Source: Cichorium intybus (taxonomy: Eukaryota; Streptophyta; Magnoliopsida; Asterales; Asteraceae). Taken from it: a DNA stretch of 64,000 nt. A program made the translations under genes and the position numbers. Position 1 is the stretch's first letter; each line of letters begins with the position of its first letter. The notes beneath the pieces were generated by a model that made no database searches, was not told the origin of the DNA, and saw only the letters and a program-made list of their open reading frames with translations. Positions 1-11,229 of this stretch are shown here, one piece after another. The DNA lies in assembly GCA_023525715.1 (NCBI GenBank), contig CM042012.1, positions 35,822,651 through 35,886,650 on the forward strand, given 5' to 3'.

Positions 1-406
1 AAGATTGAGTTGTTCAATTGAGATTCATTGAAATGGAGAGATAGAACATATAATTAAGTCATTCTATAATTACTCACTGAGCTTTCAAAGCTCATAATTT
101 GTTTGCTATTGTTGTTTGTGTTAGGTTCTGGTAATGCAGGTCATGGAAAACACATCACGGAGGGTTAGTTGGATAGATATGGACCTTGAACTTTGGACTT
201 GTTCTAGTTGTTTTGAAAACTTTTTGAATATTCCGGTTTTTGGTGAAAACAATGTAAATACTTGTTGTATATAGTTTATGACTTAAACTATGTTTTTGAT
301 AGAACTTTGTAGAACTTGTTACTAATCTTTTGGAATTACACTATAACTTTGTTTGTGTTTGATTAAGTTATTGGTGTATCCTAAGATTGAGAAACCGGGC
401 GTTACA
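1..406 (+). repeat. 3' portion of 5' LTR (gypsy)
   Basis: This stretch is nearly identical to 6361-6766, with 5 mismatches, and ends in the same GCGTTACA. It is followed directly by the primer-binding site, which identifies it as the end of the 5' LTR. Confidence 0.95.
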
Positions 407-409
407 AGT

Positions 410-421
410 TGGTATCAGAGC
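410..421 (+). other. Primer-binding site, initiator tRNA-Met type
   Basis: TGGTATCAGAGC lies three bases after the LTR end. This is the usual minus-strand primer site of plant gypsy and copia elements, complementary to the 3' end of initiator tRNA-Met. Confidence 0.9.
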
Positions 422-540
422 TTTGGTTTAAGAGAATTAAACCTTGAGATGGGTTTAGACTTAAACCAGTGAGGTAGAAAAGTCTCAAAGAGTCCCGAGT
501 AGCTATCCTTCGTGGTGTATGAACCAAGTTGATTATGTAA

Positions 541-672
541 CCATATTGAGTATTATGGTGACATATAAATGAGTTAAATATACACCATATTGAGTATTAT
601 GGTGACATATAAATGAGTTGAATATACACCATATTGAGTATTATAGTGGTGATTTCTAAATGAGTAAATTTT
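541..672 (+). repeat. Three copies of a 44-bp tandem repeat in the gypsy leader
   Basis: Copies begin at 541, 585 and 629, each with the core CCATATTGAGTATTAT. The third copy is diverged at its end. The array lies between the primer site and the gag start at 686, in the untranslated leader. Confidence 0.9.
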
Positions 673-685
673 CTTTTCAGATAAA

Positions 686-1920
686 ATGAGTTCTGGAAAA
701 GAAAAGGAGGGAGGTGATCACCGAGACGAGCATTCGGGATCACAAGATTTTAGACTGGGGCGCCAGTCTGAAGGCGAGAGACCGCCTGAGTTGACATCAA
801 CCTTACAAGAGTTAATTGCTGCAGAGGTAGCAAAAGTCGTTAAAGATTTATTGCCTACCTTAGTAAGACCTCAAACGGAGGTGACTAGAGATGATCGAAA
901 CCGACCTCCTATCATGGGGAGGGTCGGAGAGAACTAATTATTACACATGCTGAGGCTGAAGGATCGAGTGAACCAAAAGGTTGCAGTTATGAGACGTTCC
1001 ACAAATGCAAACCGAATGATTTCTTCGGTACTGATGATCCCGTTGTTGCAAGAAATTGGCTAACCCATATTGAGAAAGTTTTTCGTACGAGTAAGTGTGC
1101 GGAAAAAGACAAGGTTGAGTATGCTACAAATTGTCTTCACAGAGATGCCCAATTCTGGTGGGAGAATATAAATCTGGATATAGAGAAAGGGTTGGAATCA
1201 GAACCGACGTGGGAGGAGTTTAAAATCAAATTTATGAAAGAATATTGCTCAAATACTGCAATGAAAAGTCTGGAGGAAGATTTTCTAAGATTACAGCAGG
1301 GAACACGATCGGTGCAAGAGTATACAACAGAGTTCAATGAGAAAGCCAGATTTGCTGCTCATCAGGTAGACACGGAAGAAAGAAAGGTTGATAGGTATTT
1401 GTGGGGACTGAGAACCCAGATACGAGAATTCTTACAGAGTTCCAGCTTTACAACTTATCAGCAAATTGTCGAGGCAGCCAAATCTCGAGAAAAAGAACTA
1501 CAGAGGCAAGATAATGAAAAGAAGGGGACCAAGGAAGCGGAGGCCAAAAGAGGAAATGGGAAGGAAAACCCGAGGGTAGTTCTCAAAAGCAGCCAGTTCC
1601 GAGTTATCAATATTGAGGTGATCCAAGAAAGACTGAGAGCAAGTGGTGCGAAAAATGTCGTCAAAAACATGCTGGAAATTGTGATATGGGCACCCCGTCT
1701 CTTATGTGTTATCAGTGCGGAAAAACAGGGCATATGGCTCGAGATTGTATAGAGAAAAGTCGTGTGTGTTTCAATTGTGGAGACAGCGGTCATATTCGCC
1801 CAGATTGTCCAAAACCGAGAACCGATTCACGCCGCGAGACTCCGAGGGCGGGACGAGGTGATAATCGAGGTGATAGACGAGATAGAGGCGGTGGGAACGT
1901 TAGAACTCGAGCTTTTCAGA
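686..1920 (+). pseudogene. gag of the gypsy element, frameshifted
   Basis: An ATG at 686 opens a charged N-terminal region. The capsid-like region continues in another frame through about 1192-1690 (tryptophan and charged helices typical of retrotransposon gag). Two CCHC zinc knuckles follow at about 1701-1740 and 1764-1806 (C-x2-C-x4-H-x4-C). The reading frame changes at least twice (near 940 and in 1690-1750), so no intact gag can be made from this copy. Gag would form the virus-like particle and bind element RNA. Confidence 0.85.
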
Positions 1921-4900
1921 TGACCGTTGAAGAGGCTAGAGAACGACCAGATGTGATCACAGGTATCTTTAGCCTAAATTCTCTTCGAGCTCGTATGGTG
2001 TTTGATACTGGTGCATCGGTTTCTTTTATATCTGTACCTTTTGCAACCCGAATTAATGTCCCAGTGTCTAAGATGAGTGAGAGTCTGATAGTTGATATTG
2101 TTGATGGGAGAGATGTTATAGACTTATAGTAGATACTCAATATACAAATTGTCGGCTTGAAATCAATGGGATTTCTTTCCTTATTGATTTGAAGTCGATG
2201 ACTACTCGTGCGTTTGATGTAATAGTGGGAATGGATTGGTTAGATAATAATAGGGCAAATATGGATTGTCACGGAAAGATTATTTCTGTGAGAACTCCGA
2301 GCGGGTCTCAGATGTTAATACGAGGCGAACGCCGTTTTCAACATATTCCGGTAGTATCTTTTGCGAGAGCGCGAAGGTATACCGAAAGAGGTGCTCTTTT
2401 ATTTATGGCACATGTTGCCCCAATTGAAGCCGAACATCCCACTGTGAAGGATGTTGAGATAGTGAGAGATTTTGCTGATGTTTTTCCTAACGATCTTTCG
2501 GGCTTACCACCAAATCGTCAATTGGAGTTTATTATTGATTTAGTTCCTGGAGCGAAACCGATAGCTCGAGCACCTTATCGGTTGGCGCCGTCCGAGATGG
2601 AGGAGTTAAAGAAACAACTACAAGAACTCTTAGATCGCGGTTTTATTCGTCCGAGTTCGTCTCCGTGGGGTGCGCTGATACTGTTTGTTCGAAAGAAGGA
2701 TGGTTCTATGCGTATGTGCATAGACTATCGCGAGTTAAACAAGATTACTGTGAAGAATCGTTATCCCCTACCGAGAATAGACGATTTGTTCGATCAATTG
2801 GAGGGAGCGGTGTACTTTTCGAAGATTGATTTGAGATCGGGATATCACCAGCTAAGAGTAAGAGAATCTGACATCCCGAAGACAGCATTTCGCACCCGAT
2901 ACGGTCATTATGAGTTTTTAGTAATGTCGTTCGGTTTGACGAATGCCCCGGCGGCTTTTATGGACTTGATGAATCGAGCTTGTCATCCATTCTTAGACAA
3001 GTTCGTAATAGTGTTTATTGATGATATTTTGATTTATTCCAAAAGCTGGGATGAGCACATGCAACATTTACAGTTAATTTTAAATCTTCTTCGTAAAGAA
3101 AAATTGTATGCAAAATTTTCGAAGTGCGAGTTTTGGATGCAAGAGATCCAGTTTCTTGGTCATGTAATAAACAGAGAAGGAGTTAAAATGGACCCTGCCA
3201 AAATAGAAGCAGTGATGAGTTGGGCACCACCCAAAAATCCGACTGAGGTTCGGAGCTTTTTAGGACTAGCTGGCTATTATCGGAGATTTGTTGAGAAATT
3301 TTCGAGTATTGCGTTACCCTTAACAAAGCTGACCAGAAAGACAGAGAAGTTTATCTGGTCTGAAGCACAACAAGAAGCTTTTGAAAAACTGAGACGGGCA
3401 TTATGCGAAGCTCCGGTGTTAGCCCTGCCTCAAGGTGTGGAAGACTTTGTCCTTTATACCGATGCTTCACAAATCGGTCTTGGATGTGTATTAATGCAAA
3501 GGGGGCGAGTAATTGCGTATTCGTCTCGACAGCTGAAGCCTCATGAGCAAATTTATCCAGTACACGATTTGGAGTTAGCCGCCATTATCTTTGCACTAAA
3601 AATTTGGCGACATTACCTTTATGGTGTGAAATTCCAGATATATTCAGATCATAAGAGTTTAAAATATTTGTTTGATCAAAAAGAGTTGAATATGAGACAA
3701 CGAAGATGGATGGATTTTTTTAAAGATTATGAGTGCGAAATACTTTACCATCCTGGTAAAGCAAATGTAGTGGCAGATGCGTTAAGCCGAAAAGAACCAC
3801 CTATTCGAGTCGTTTCAGCTCGAATGGGAGTGGTTAGTAAATTGCCAGAAATGATTCAACGTGCCCAGAGAGAAGCCAATGACATGAAGAGTGAGAGAAT
3901 GGTTGGCTATATAGATAAGTTAGTTGAAAATGCACAAGGAGTGAAGACTTTTCAAGGACGAGTGTGGGTTCCAAGACACGGAGAAACAAGACAGTTGTTA
4001 CTTGAAGATGCACATTGTACACGGTATTCAATCCATCCAGGTAGTACGAAAATGTATAGAAGTTTAAAGCCGTTTTACTGGTGGCCGGGAATGAAACGTG
4101 ATGTTGGGAGATACGTGGAGAAGTGTCTAACTTGTTTACAAGTCAAGGCAAATCATCAGAGACCATACGGGTTAGTTCAACCACTACCTGTACCGATGAA
4201 AAAGTGGGATGAGATTTCTATGGACTTTATCACCAAATTACCCCGAACTCCACGAGGGTTCGATTCAATATGGGTAATTGTTGATAGGTTGACTAAATTA
4301 GCACAGTTTATTCTCATACGAGAAGATTACCAAGCGTCCAAATTAGCAGAGATCTATCTTAGGGAGGTGATGAGACGACACGGAGTACCTACCTCTATAG
4401 TCTCCGATCGTGATAGTCGTTTTACTTCTCATTTTTGGCAAAGTTTTCAAAAACATTTGGGAACTAAAGCCTTAATAAGTACGGCTTATCATCCGCAGAC
4501 TGATGGTCAAACCGAGAGAACTATTCAGACGTTAGAAGATATGCTTAGAGCTTCGGTGATTGATTTTGGAGGTAGTTGGGATGATCATCTACCTTTAGCC
4601 AAATTCACATATAACAACTCATATCATTCTAGTATTCAAATGGCATCCTTTGAAGCGTTATATGGGTCAATGTGTAGAACACCAACATGTTGGTCAGAAG
4701 CGGGAGAGAAACCACTAGCGGGTCCTGAAATTATAACTGAAACTGAAGCGAAGATAAAAAGTATATGTGAGCATATGAGAGTTGCTCAGCAGCGTCAAAA
4801 ACAATATGCAGATAAACGAAGGAAGCCGTTGGAGTTTCAAGTCGGAGATATGGTAATGTTAAAAGTGTCTCCCTGGAAAGGAATTATTCGTTTTGGTAAA

Positions 4901-5092
4901 CGTGGCAAACTAAGCCCACGGTTTATTGGACCTTTCCGTGTGATTCAACGAGTGGGAGTAGTAGCTTATCAACTTGAACTTCCTGATGAGCTACAGGGAA
5001 TTCATAATGTGTTTCATATTTCGCATCTTCGTAAAACTTTATACGATGAGTCGGTACGTGTTCCTTTGAAGGGAAGTTCAGTTAGATCATAA
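1921..5092 (+). pseudogene. pol of the gypsy element: protease, RT, RNase H, integrase
   Basis: The aspartic protease active site (DTGAS) is at about 1996-2010. A frameshift near 2124 separates it from the long remaining frame, 2189-5092. Reverse transcriptase has the FIDDILIY catalytic motif at about 3016-3039. RNase H begins near 3455 with the YTDAS motif. Integrase has an HHCC zinc finger at about 4025-4140 and a D-D-E core with the SDRDSRF segment at about 4407-4427. The integrase-RNase H order and the long single frame identify Ty3/gypsy. Apart from the frameshift the catalytic residues look conserved. Confidence 0.93.
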
Positions 5093-5285
5093 ACTTCAAT
5101 ATCAAGAACAACCGGAGAAGATTCTAGACAAAAAGATCAAGAAGTTGCGAAATAAAGAGATTGTAATAGTTAAAGTACAATGGCGACATCATAGAGGAAC
5201 GGATGTCACTTGGGAAGCTGAAGAGGAGATGCGATCAAAGTATCCCTTCTTGTTTTCAAGAGATTCCGAGGACGGAATTTTTTGA
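5093..5285 (+). pseudogene. Chromodomain-like C-terminal tail of integrase, out of frame
   Basis: After the stop at 5090-5092 the next frame encodes a basic segment, then a block ending in VQWRHHRGTDVTWEAEEEM, and a stop just before the polypurine tract. W...W-E-.E-EEM is the hallmark of the chromodomain-like module at the integrase C-terminus of plant chromoviruses (Tekay/Reina/CRM group). It is detached from the integrase by a frameshift near 5083. Assignment to the Tekay group is inference. Confidence 0.75.
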
Positions 5286-5293
5286 AGGGGGTA
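5284..5293 (+). other. Polypurine tract (gypsy)
   Basis: GAAGGGGGTA lies just upstream of the 3' LTR start at 5300 and would be the plus-strand primer. Confidence 0.8.
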
Positions 5294-5299
5294 AGAACT

Positions 5300-6766
5300 T
5301 GTAATGCCATATTATTAATTTATATAGATTTTGTGTTAATCTTAGTGTAATTAAGATTAAATAGGTTGTTATATGAGTTAAGATGGTTTAAAACCCAATT
5401 GAGTAAAGTTTTGACTTGTAAAATGTCAAATCATAACTACACGGGTCGTCTAGAAAGGCTTGAGAACCAAACAGTACCATTTTTCAAGTCTACACGGGTC
5501 GTGTAGCTTCACACGGGTCGTGTAGCTATTGTTCAAAAATTACCGAGGCGAGGTGGGGTCTCACACGGGTCGTGTGAGGCTGCACGGGTCGTGTGAGTCT
5601 GTACAAGTTTATGTCGGCTTGCTGTAGGCCTCACACGGGTCGTGTGAGCCTACACGGGTCGTGTCGCGCATCAGGGGTATTTTAAAGAGCGGGTTTACCT
5701 TCATTTGGGTCATTTCCACTTCGAGTAAAAACCTTCCCAAACCCTAGAAATCGATTTCTAAGCCATCTAAGTCGATATTTAAGCCTATTAATCACAAATT
5801 GAAGCTAGGGATTTGCACTTGGAGCTTGAAAGGTAATCTTCCTTGGATTTGGTTTTGTTTCAACCGTTTAATACTTTGATTTGGAGTGATTCCACGTGGT
5901 CTCGAGGAACCACTTATGAATTGATGATGTTAGAGTTGAATTTGTTGTATAGCAAGTCTATAAGAGTTTAATTTTAAGTTTTGAGCTAGTAATATTCCTT
6001 GATTTCTTGTTTTTGAGTTTGAATGGGTCAAAGTGGTGAAATGGGGAGCTATAATTAGAGTTTTATTGTTATTTGATTTTGAATTCACTATGTGAAGTCA
6101 ATTTCTGGATTTTGTTGATATAAATCATGAATGAGATCATATGAGATTTGAGTATTGAAATTTAGCTGTTATGTTACAGCTAAGCCGAGACAGGATCATG
6201 CACGAGGTTTTGAAGTTCCACGTACCGAGTCAACCTCAGGTGAGTAGCTATTGTTAAATAAATTTACATATTATTGCGATATAATTGTAGATAAAAGAAT
6301 ATATCTTATTAGATTGATTTGAGTAATGAATTAAAGAGTAACAGTGTTTGAGATACACTGAAGATTGAGTTGTTCAATTGAGATTCATTGAAATGGAGAG
6401 ATAGAACATATAATTAAGTCATTCTATAATTACTCACTGAGCTTTCTAAGCTCATAATTTGTTTGCTATTGTTGTTTGTGTTAGGTTCTGGTAATGCAGG
6501 TCATGGAAAACACATCACGGAGGGTTAGTTGGATAGATATGGACCTTGAACTTTGGACTTGTTCTAGATGTTTTGAAAACTTTTTGAATATTCCGGTTTT
6601 TGGTGAAAACAATGTAAATACTTGTTGTATATAGTTTATGACTTAAACTATGCTTTTGATAAAACTTTGTAGAACTTGTTACTAATCTTTTGGAATTACA
6701 CTATAACTTTGTTTGTGTTTGATTAAGTTATTGGTGTATCCTAAGATTGAAAAACCGGGCGTTACA
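5300..6766 (+). repeat. 3' LTR of the gypsy element (1467 bp)
   Basis: Starts TGTAATGCC and ends GCGTTACA, giving TGTAA...TTACA inverted ends. Its last 406 bp match the 5' LTR fragment at 1-406. It contains a cluster of palindromic CACGGGTCGTG motifs, described separately. Confidence 0.95.
5438..5666 (+). repeat. Seven copies of palindromic CACGGGTCGTG motif in LTR
   Basis: Seven units of ACACGGGTCGTGT or a one-base variant lie at about 5438, 5490, 5509, 5560, 5580, 5630 and 5650. Most are extended to a longer palindrome by CTAC/GTAG or CTCA/TGAG flanks. The units are GC-rich inside an otherwise AT-rich LTR. They could be transcription-factor sites or hairpins in the element RNA; the function is unknown. 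Confidence 0.9.
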
Positions 6767-7730
6767 GATGAGCATCCGATTGGATCATCTGCAATAAAGT
6801 GTATAAGTATAAGATACTTTGGATACATAGAAAGAGTGTAAGGTTCATAAAGACATAGCTGTAAAATTAGAATTGAAAGTTTAAAAGAAATCATGAAATC
6901 GATAATAGTTTATGACAAGGTCCGACTTGGTGATTACCTTGTGGAGACTTGGTAATAAACAGGAGTAGCTACCAATTAGATCTTTATGTTTCAATTTCGC
7001 ATGTTTTACTTCCCGAATAATTTAATTATTCAGAAAGGTCCACAGTCGCTCATACTTTGGGAAGTAAGTATTGAATCAAGACTGTCATGAATTGGTTTGT
7101 AGACTGTCTAAGGAGTTAGACATAGCAATAGGATTGCTACAACATTCATGAGTACTTAGAAATAGAGATTTGAGTATTAGATAAACCCACACTCAATAGA
7201 TTGCTTCATGGATTATATCACAAGCAATGTTGAGACGATAATATCTTATGATCTTGAAGTTGAGAGATATGAGTTATAATTTACAAGGCAGTTGTTCATT
7301 GATAATACGAAAACGCATCGGTAACTCGATGTTATAAAACGTGTTGTTGTGAATGATTTGACTAGTAAAAGATATAAGCATATAAGTCGAAGCTTATTCG
7401 TTCCTTAACCTTGATGGGTAATAGATATCAGTAGGCCTCTCGATGATTTTGAAGTTGACTAAAGTGCTGGCCAGCCTGGACTAAATTGATGTGTTCAATT
7501 AGAAGTTCTAAAGTCATAAGCAGAATCGAAAATCGGGAAACAGAATATCAGAAAGAGATTGATCTCAATCCATGTCTCGTGTCTGAAAATATCTTGTTGG
7601 ACGAAGGATCATATGATCACTTATCTATGGACAAAACTGACTAGGTCAGAGTTCGGCAGCAGTTTCTAGGAAGCTACAGTTTGCTGATTAATTAGAGGGT
7701 AAATTAGTAATTATAGTCATAGACTTATCC

Positions 7731-7741
7731 AAGTGGGAGAC
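7731..7741 (+). other. Polypurine tract (left copia)
   Basis: AAGTGGGAGAC sits immediately before the LTR start. The same sequence occurs, reversed, at 60310-60320. Confidence 0.85.
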
Positions 7742-8519
7742 TGTTGGATTAGGTGTCTAAGCCATGACTAATAATTAGTATTTATCTAATTAATAGTGGC
7801 ATAGTCCATTTGGATTGCCCTCATAGCTGGAGGTCAGGTAGAAAGTTCAGTAGAGAGAGATTGATTTATTATGTGATTAATAAATCAATAGAAATTAAAT
7901 AAATACTTTATTAATATATTAAAGTGATAATATATTAATTAGAAACTATATTAATTAATTAGAAATTAATATGGAATTAATTGGAATTAATTTGGTGATT
8001 AATTTAATTAATTAAAGGTGCAGGGACTAAAAGTGTAATTATTCAATAGTTGAGTAAGTGACATTTTTGGCAGTATAAGTGACCAACGAAATTTAAAGGA
8101 TATATATATATATATAATTTCGATTATATATATATATATATATATAGATAAATAGGTTTGAATTATTAAGATAAAGGCTTATCTTAATTTGAATTCAAAA
8201 AGGTTTATCTGGTTATCTGCTGGAGGCTATAAATAAGGAGCCTTAGACCCTCATTATCTGCGCCATTATACTCTCATTCCTCTCAAGAATTTCGTGACCT
8301 CCCTCCTAGCTTGGGTGTGACTTCATTTGAGGCAGGACACTTGTGCTGCTTTGCTTCCAAGAAATCCTAAAAGGTTAGTTTTTATGATTTTGTTTATTTA
8401 GTTAATTTCTTATAAGCCTTTAGGAATTATTATATGTTCAATTAGAAGAAAACATAGATCCTTATAGGTTGCATGTGAACGTAGGATTTTTAGTTCATAG
8501 ATTTGCATAAAACCCTTCA
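7742..8519 (+). repeat. 3' LTR of the left copia element (about 778 bp)
   Basis: Begins TGTTGGATTAGGTG and ends near ACCCTTCA. It aligns with the reverse complement of 59577-60309. The right copy is shorter, partly because this one carries a TA microsatellite (about 8099-8146). The 3' limit is set by where similarity to the right copy ends on CA. Confidence 0.8.
8099..8146. repeat. TA microsatellite inside copia LTR
   Basis: Two runs of alternating TA are separated by a short AATTTCGAT interruption. The right-hand copy of this LTR lacks them, so this is copy-specific expansion. Confidence 0.85.
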
Positions 8520-9181
8520 ATAACAACGTAAATTCTAGAATTTTTATGGAAATAACAATAACATGAAGTCTAATTTTAGACTTTAAATGCATCAGTGTAA
8601 TTTTAGCATGGAAGTAGCAACTTAAACACTTTTTGCTTCCTTCCCCAAATGCATGAAATAACAAGGAGCAATGGTTGATCAAAAATCACTAAGGCGATGT
8701 TTTAGGTGAAAGATACAGAGAGGAGGTATCGCGAGCATGGAAACAGAGGTCGGAGGTGGTGGCGAAAGTTGTGTGGCAATGTTACTATTCATCGTTTGAT
8801 AAATGTAAGTAGTTAGAATTTTCTAGACAATTGGTCTGTCGAACAATGACATTGCTATATTTCAATGTTGAATGTTTTAACACTTGGTCTGTCGAACAAC
8901 GACATTGCTATAATAGGTTATATGTTTCTATAGGAAACAACAATGCACTTCCATTTTTTAGTGTATGATGGCATCTCATTTTTGTTTATTTCTATTACAG
9001 CGTTGCATGTGAGATTAGTTGGTAAACAAAGAGGTTGTCAAGATTGAAGATATAGATGACAATGGAAATACAATGAAGACGATGAAGAGTTGGAAATTAT
9101 TATAGAATAGGCAGATAATTGCATTTCTTTGATTCTTAATACAAATTCCATTAACGATTTTGATCAAATTCAAGGTTTTTA
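8520..9181. other. Intergenic; contains a short duplicated motif
   Basis: No gene was recognised. A roughly 30-bp sequence containing TTGGTCTGTCGAACAA and GACATTGCTATA occurs twice, at about 8826 and 8884. The shorter GACATTGCTAT recurs near 11074 and 11154. Confidence 0.5.
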
Positions 9182-10779
9182 TGTAAGACCCGGTTCCGGA
9201 ACAACGAAATTGGATTTAAGGAAAAACAATTAGAAAGATTTGACATTAGCAGTGCTACCATATGGACGATAGCGGCGCTAATGGGGGATGAAATTAGTAC
9301 ACAGGAGTTGGCTCATAGTGACACTATGAGCTAAGAATAGCGTTGCTATGCGCAACCATTGCAATACCGTAGGTTTTGGGCCTTGAGTTGTATCTAAAGG
9401 CACTTAACCCTAGGATAACGTCTCTTAGCGGCATCCACTCACCTGTGAAACCATAGTTTGTAAAACCTTTCCCTCCTTTGTGTTATATCTCCATTTCTTG
9501 GACTTTTAAGGTTGCTTGAGGAAGAAAAAGGGAAGATTTCGTGCCAAGGAGTCTCCTACAGTCAAGATCCAACCTTTTATCTAGCTTCCGGACCTTCGTA
9601 AGTAATAAAGCTTCTTGCTTTATGTTTTTTCTTCATAAATCTAAGAGTTTAGGTTTTATGGTAGTTTTGAGTCCATAATTGTGGTATCCTTGGAGTCGGG
9701 GCAACTCCAAGCCATTAGGTTGATTGTGTACCATCTTCTAGAGCTCTTAAACTTTGAATGAGGGCATGCACAAGTCCTTTTGAGTTCATGCAAGCATTAT
9801 TGAGGGGTTTTGGACTCCTTTATGACCTAGGTTTTAGGATGTGGCATGCACTGGACATGTATGGCCATAAAGTAATCATTTTTATGAATCAATGGATTGA
9901 ATGGATGGTTTCTGGAAGTTATTGTACTTTGTCTTAATGGATTAAAAGCCAAATAAGGAAGCTGGAAGTTTCTAGGATAGTGTCACTATCATCAAGAAAT
10001 GGCAAGGCCCGATTCTAGAAAGCTTCTCATAGCAACGCTATCATTCGTGTTGACTTTGACTAGTTGACTTTATGTCCAAACTTGGATGCATTAAGGATTA
10101 GACCATAGGAATCAGTTTTAGGTGATTCAGGTCACTGAATTATACCTTATGTTGAATTAGGAGGTTACTGTTGATTGACCGTCGAGGACGCAGGTATGGG
10201 TGCCTTTACGACCGACGATTCAGGTGAGTCTCTTCACTATACTACATGTGAAGTTGCATGTATAGGTAGCTCGATACCCGTATAGTGAGTTTGTGTGCTT
10301 AAACCAGTATAGCTTTGTGTGTGCCTAATGTGTATTCGTATGATTCGTTCTTGCGACTTTGTTTGCTAGTGCTGGTGGGGATAGGACGGTGTCGGGCCCT
10401 ATAGTTGTAGGATCGAGCCAAGTTCCAATGAAATGCTAGCTAGAAGGATGAGGACGGTGTCGAGCCCCCATAAGGGTAGGATTGTGTTGTGACTTAATAT
10501 ATGTGATATGTGGTTGAAGGTGTTGGGATGTGCGGTATCTTAGGGAACTCAATAAGATTTATGTTTACCCTCTCAGTTTAAATGTCTTCAAGTACTTCCT
10601 CTGGTGATGTATTCGTTTTTAAGACTTCCACTAGAATACGTTTGTATTGAACTTATTACTATGACTTTTTATGCTACTTTCTAAAACAATGAATGAATAA
10701 TTTATGGTTTATGAAATGGTTTTCATTCTTATACTTGGATTTTTAAATGAAATTTTGGTTTGAAATTCGGGACGTTACA
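9182..10779 (+). mobile_element. Probable solo gypsy LTR (1598 bp)
   Basis: The block starts TGTAAGACCCGG and ends GGGACGTTACA, with TGTAA...TTACA inverted ends. The start resembles the LTR at 45709 (TGTAAGACCCG). Inside, around 10220-10250, it shares the GTGAGTCT..TCACTATACTA..GTGA segment with that LTR. No primer site follows and no polypurine tract or coding region precedes it, so it is best read as a solo LTR left by recombination. Both flanks are T-rich (TTTTA before, TTTTT after), so the target duplication is not decisive. Two copies of a GGACGGTGTCG motif with inverted GC-rich partners lie at about 10380-10480. Confidence 0.75.
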
Positions 10780-11229
10780 TTTTTTCCAGTCGATTGTTAG
10801 AAATCGTCTCTCTTTTCCCTTTCTTGGTCTTTAGATATTTGCATTAGGTTTTTGTTTTAAACTCTGTAACGTTGTTGGATCTGCATAACAAATTGATGAG
10901 CATGAGCCTCAGGGATGATTTACATTACTTTTGCATCCATCAAACATGTACGTCATTATTTGCACAAGTTTGTTAGTATGATTATTACTTATACATATAT
11001 ACATAATGCATTTAACTTCAATTATAATAACATCATACTATGAAAACTCCACCTGGTTTCTGTTCAGTTTTGAATGACATTGCTATATTTGGGTATACTT
11101 TTTGGAGTAATAAAAGCAATGACTGTTGGTTCCTATAATAAACAAACTAAAAAAGACATTGCTATTTTTTCCATTTAACATTTTACAGGGTCCCTGCTGC
11201 ATGACACGGGGATCCAAACCTTATTTGTT
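10780..11229. other. Intergenic, nothing recognised
   Basis: AT-rich sequence without a supportable coding region. Two further GACATTGCTAT motifs occur at about 11074 and 11154. Confidence 0.5.

Larger units (their letters stand above)
1..6766 (+). mobile_element. Ty3/gypsy LTR retrotransposon, chromovirus-like, 5' end outside window
   Basis: The order is a partial 5' LTR, a tRNA-Met-type primer site, gag with two zinc knuckles, protease, reverse transcriptase, RNase H, integrase, a chromodomain-like tail, a polypurine tract and a full 3' LTR. This is the gypsy order with integrase last. The 406 bp shared by the two LTRs differ at 5 positions (about 1.2%), so the insertion is fairly recent. 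The coding region is nevertheless broken by frameshifts near 940, 1690-1750, 2124 and 5083, so this copy cannot be autonomous. Downstream of the 3' LTR the sequence continues as the tail of a copia element, so this element inserted into that one. The 5-bp target duplication cannot be checked because the left end is missing. Confidence 0.95.
6767..8519 (+). mobile_element. 3' part of a Ty1/copia element, split by the gypsy insertion
   Basis: From about 6970 to 7741 the sequence matches the reverse complement of 60310-61110, the 3' untranslated region of the copia element at the right end. It then runs through a polypurine tract into an LTR whose start TGTTGGATTAGG is shared with that element. 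The coding part must lie left of the gypsy element, outside the window. The first ~200 bp (6767-6970) are more diverged and show no clear coding sequence. Confidence 0.85.

Noticed and set aside
5438..5666. Palindromic repeats that might be a CRISPR array or terminators
   Set aside because: Spacing is irregular, there are no spacers of constant length, and the location is an LTR in a plant genome.
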